Positions 5,721-5,847 of a stretch of 5,847 nt of DNA are shown piece after piece. The stretch lies in contig JAGZLX010000083.1 of assembly GCA_018364485.1 (NCBI GenBank), positions 1-5,847 of the forward strand, in the 5' to 3' direction. The position numbers and the translations under genes were made by a program. Below the pieces are notes generated by a model. That model saw only the letters and a program-made list of their open reading frames with translations, made no database searches and had not been told where the DNA came from. The DNA comes from Granulicatella adiacens (GTDB taxonomy: Bacteria; Bacillota; Bacilli; Lactobacillales; Aerococcaceae). Numbering within the stretch: the stretch's first letter is position 1; each line of letters opens with the position of its first letter.

Positions 5721-5847
5721 CTATATTTCTAAATACGTTAAAAATTCAACGAGTAGCGCCTTTGTTTGTTGATTTGCTGGTGTAAAAGCCACTTCTTCCA
5801 AAGCACGTTTACAAGACGAAATTTCACTTACTAAAGCTTCTTTTGCG
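5721..5847 (-). CDS. ispA: Probable polyprenyl (farnesyl/geranylgeranyl) diphosphate synthase, C-terminal end
   Basis: Only the last 41 codons and a TAG stop are present; the gene continues past the right edge. The peptide begins AKEALVSEISSCKRALEEV and ends VEFLTYLEI. It resembles the closing helices of IspA-type prenyl synthases, where an Ala/Leu-rich helix bearing a Lys precedes a Leu-rich final helix. None of the diagnostic DDxxD motifs fall in this piece, so the name rests mostly on position: in many Firmicutes xseA-xseB-ispA stands directly before tlyA. If correct, the enzyme condenses DMAPP and IPP into the C15-C20 precursors of undecaprenyl phosphate and quinones. The stop lies 9 nt before tlyA, so the two are co-transcribed. 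Confidence 0.6.
   Translation of the reverse strand, partial: AKEALVSEISSCKRALEEVAFTPANQQTKALLVEFLTYLEI

Noticed and set aside
1..5847. Signs of a mobile element, defence system, CRISPR array or new multi-gene system
   Set aside because: All genes but one are recognised core housekeeping families in a co-directional operon. Base composition appears even, and there are no transposase, integrase, repeat array or unexplained gap.

Overview
This is a 5.85-kb stretch of a low-G+C (roughly 40% by eye) Firmicutes chromosome, most likely from the Lactobacillales; a Carnobacteriaceae-type genome is a guess. The reasons are the housekeeping gene order, strong AGGAGG-type ribosome binding sites, a TTG or GTG start on recN, and the absence of hfq between miaA and hflX, as is usual in lactic acid bacteria. 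All genes lie on the minus strand, so transcription runs from high to low coordinates.

In transcription order, the window opens with the last 41 codons of a gene that is probably ispA (polyprenyl diphosphate synthase, cut by the window edge). It continues with tlyA (rRNA 2'-O-methyltransferase), recN (DNA repair ATPase), a glycerophosphodiester phosphodiesterase gene, miaA (tRNA dimethylallyltransferase) and hflX (ribosome-splitting GTPase). These genes are almost seamless: the gaps are 9, 3-12 and 1 nt, and there are overlaps of 4 and 11 nt. Each downstream ribosome binding site lies in or against the preceding gene's end. I see no terminator or clear internal promoter between them, so they look like one operon with translational coupling.

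After hflX there is a 50-nt gap with a plausible promoter (TTGCGT-17-TATAAT) overlapping the hflX stop. It is followed by the first 85 codons of a lipoprotein gene, probably of the DUF5067 type, which runs off the left edge. No stretch over 300 bases lacks a gene.

The operon is mostly translation upkeep: TlyA acts on rRNA, MiaA on tRNA and HflX on stalled ribosomes. DNA repair and phosphodiester turnover are added. IspA and MiaA both draw on dimethylallyl diphosphate. Compared with the Bacillus layout, argR/ahrC is missing between tlyA and recN, hfq is missing between miaA and hflX, and a phosphodiesterase gene sits between recN and miaA. I found no evidence of a mobile element, CRISPR array, defence cassette, RNA gene or undescribed system. 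The points of interest are modest: synteny changes, the recN start, the lipoprotein leader and two inverted repeats inside coding sequence.
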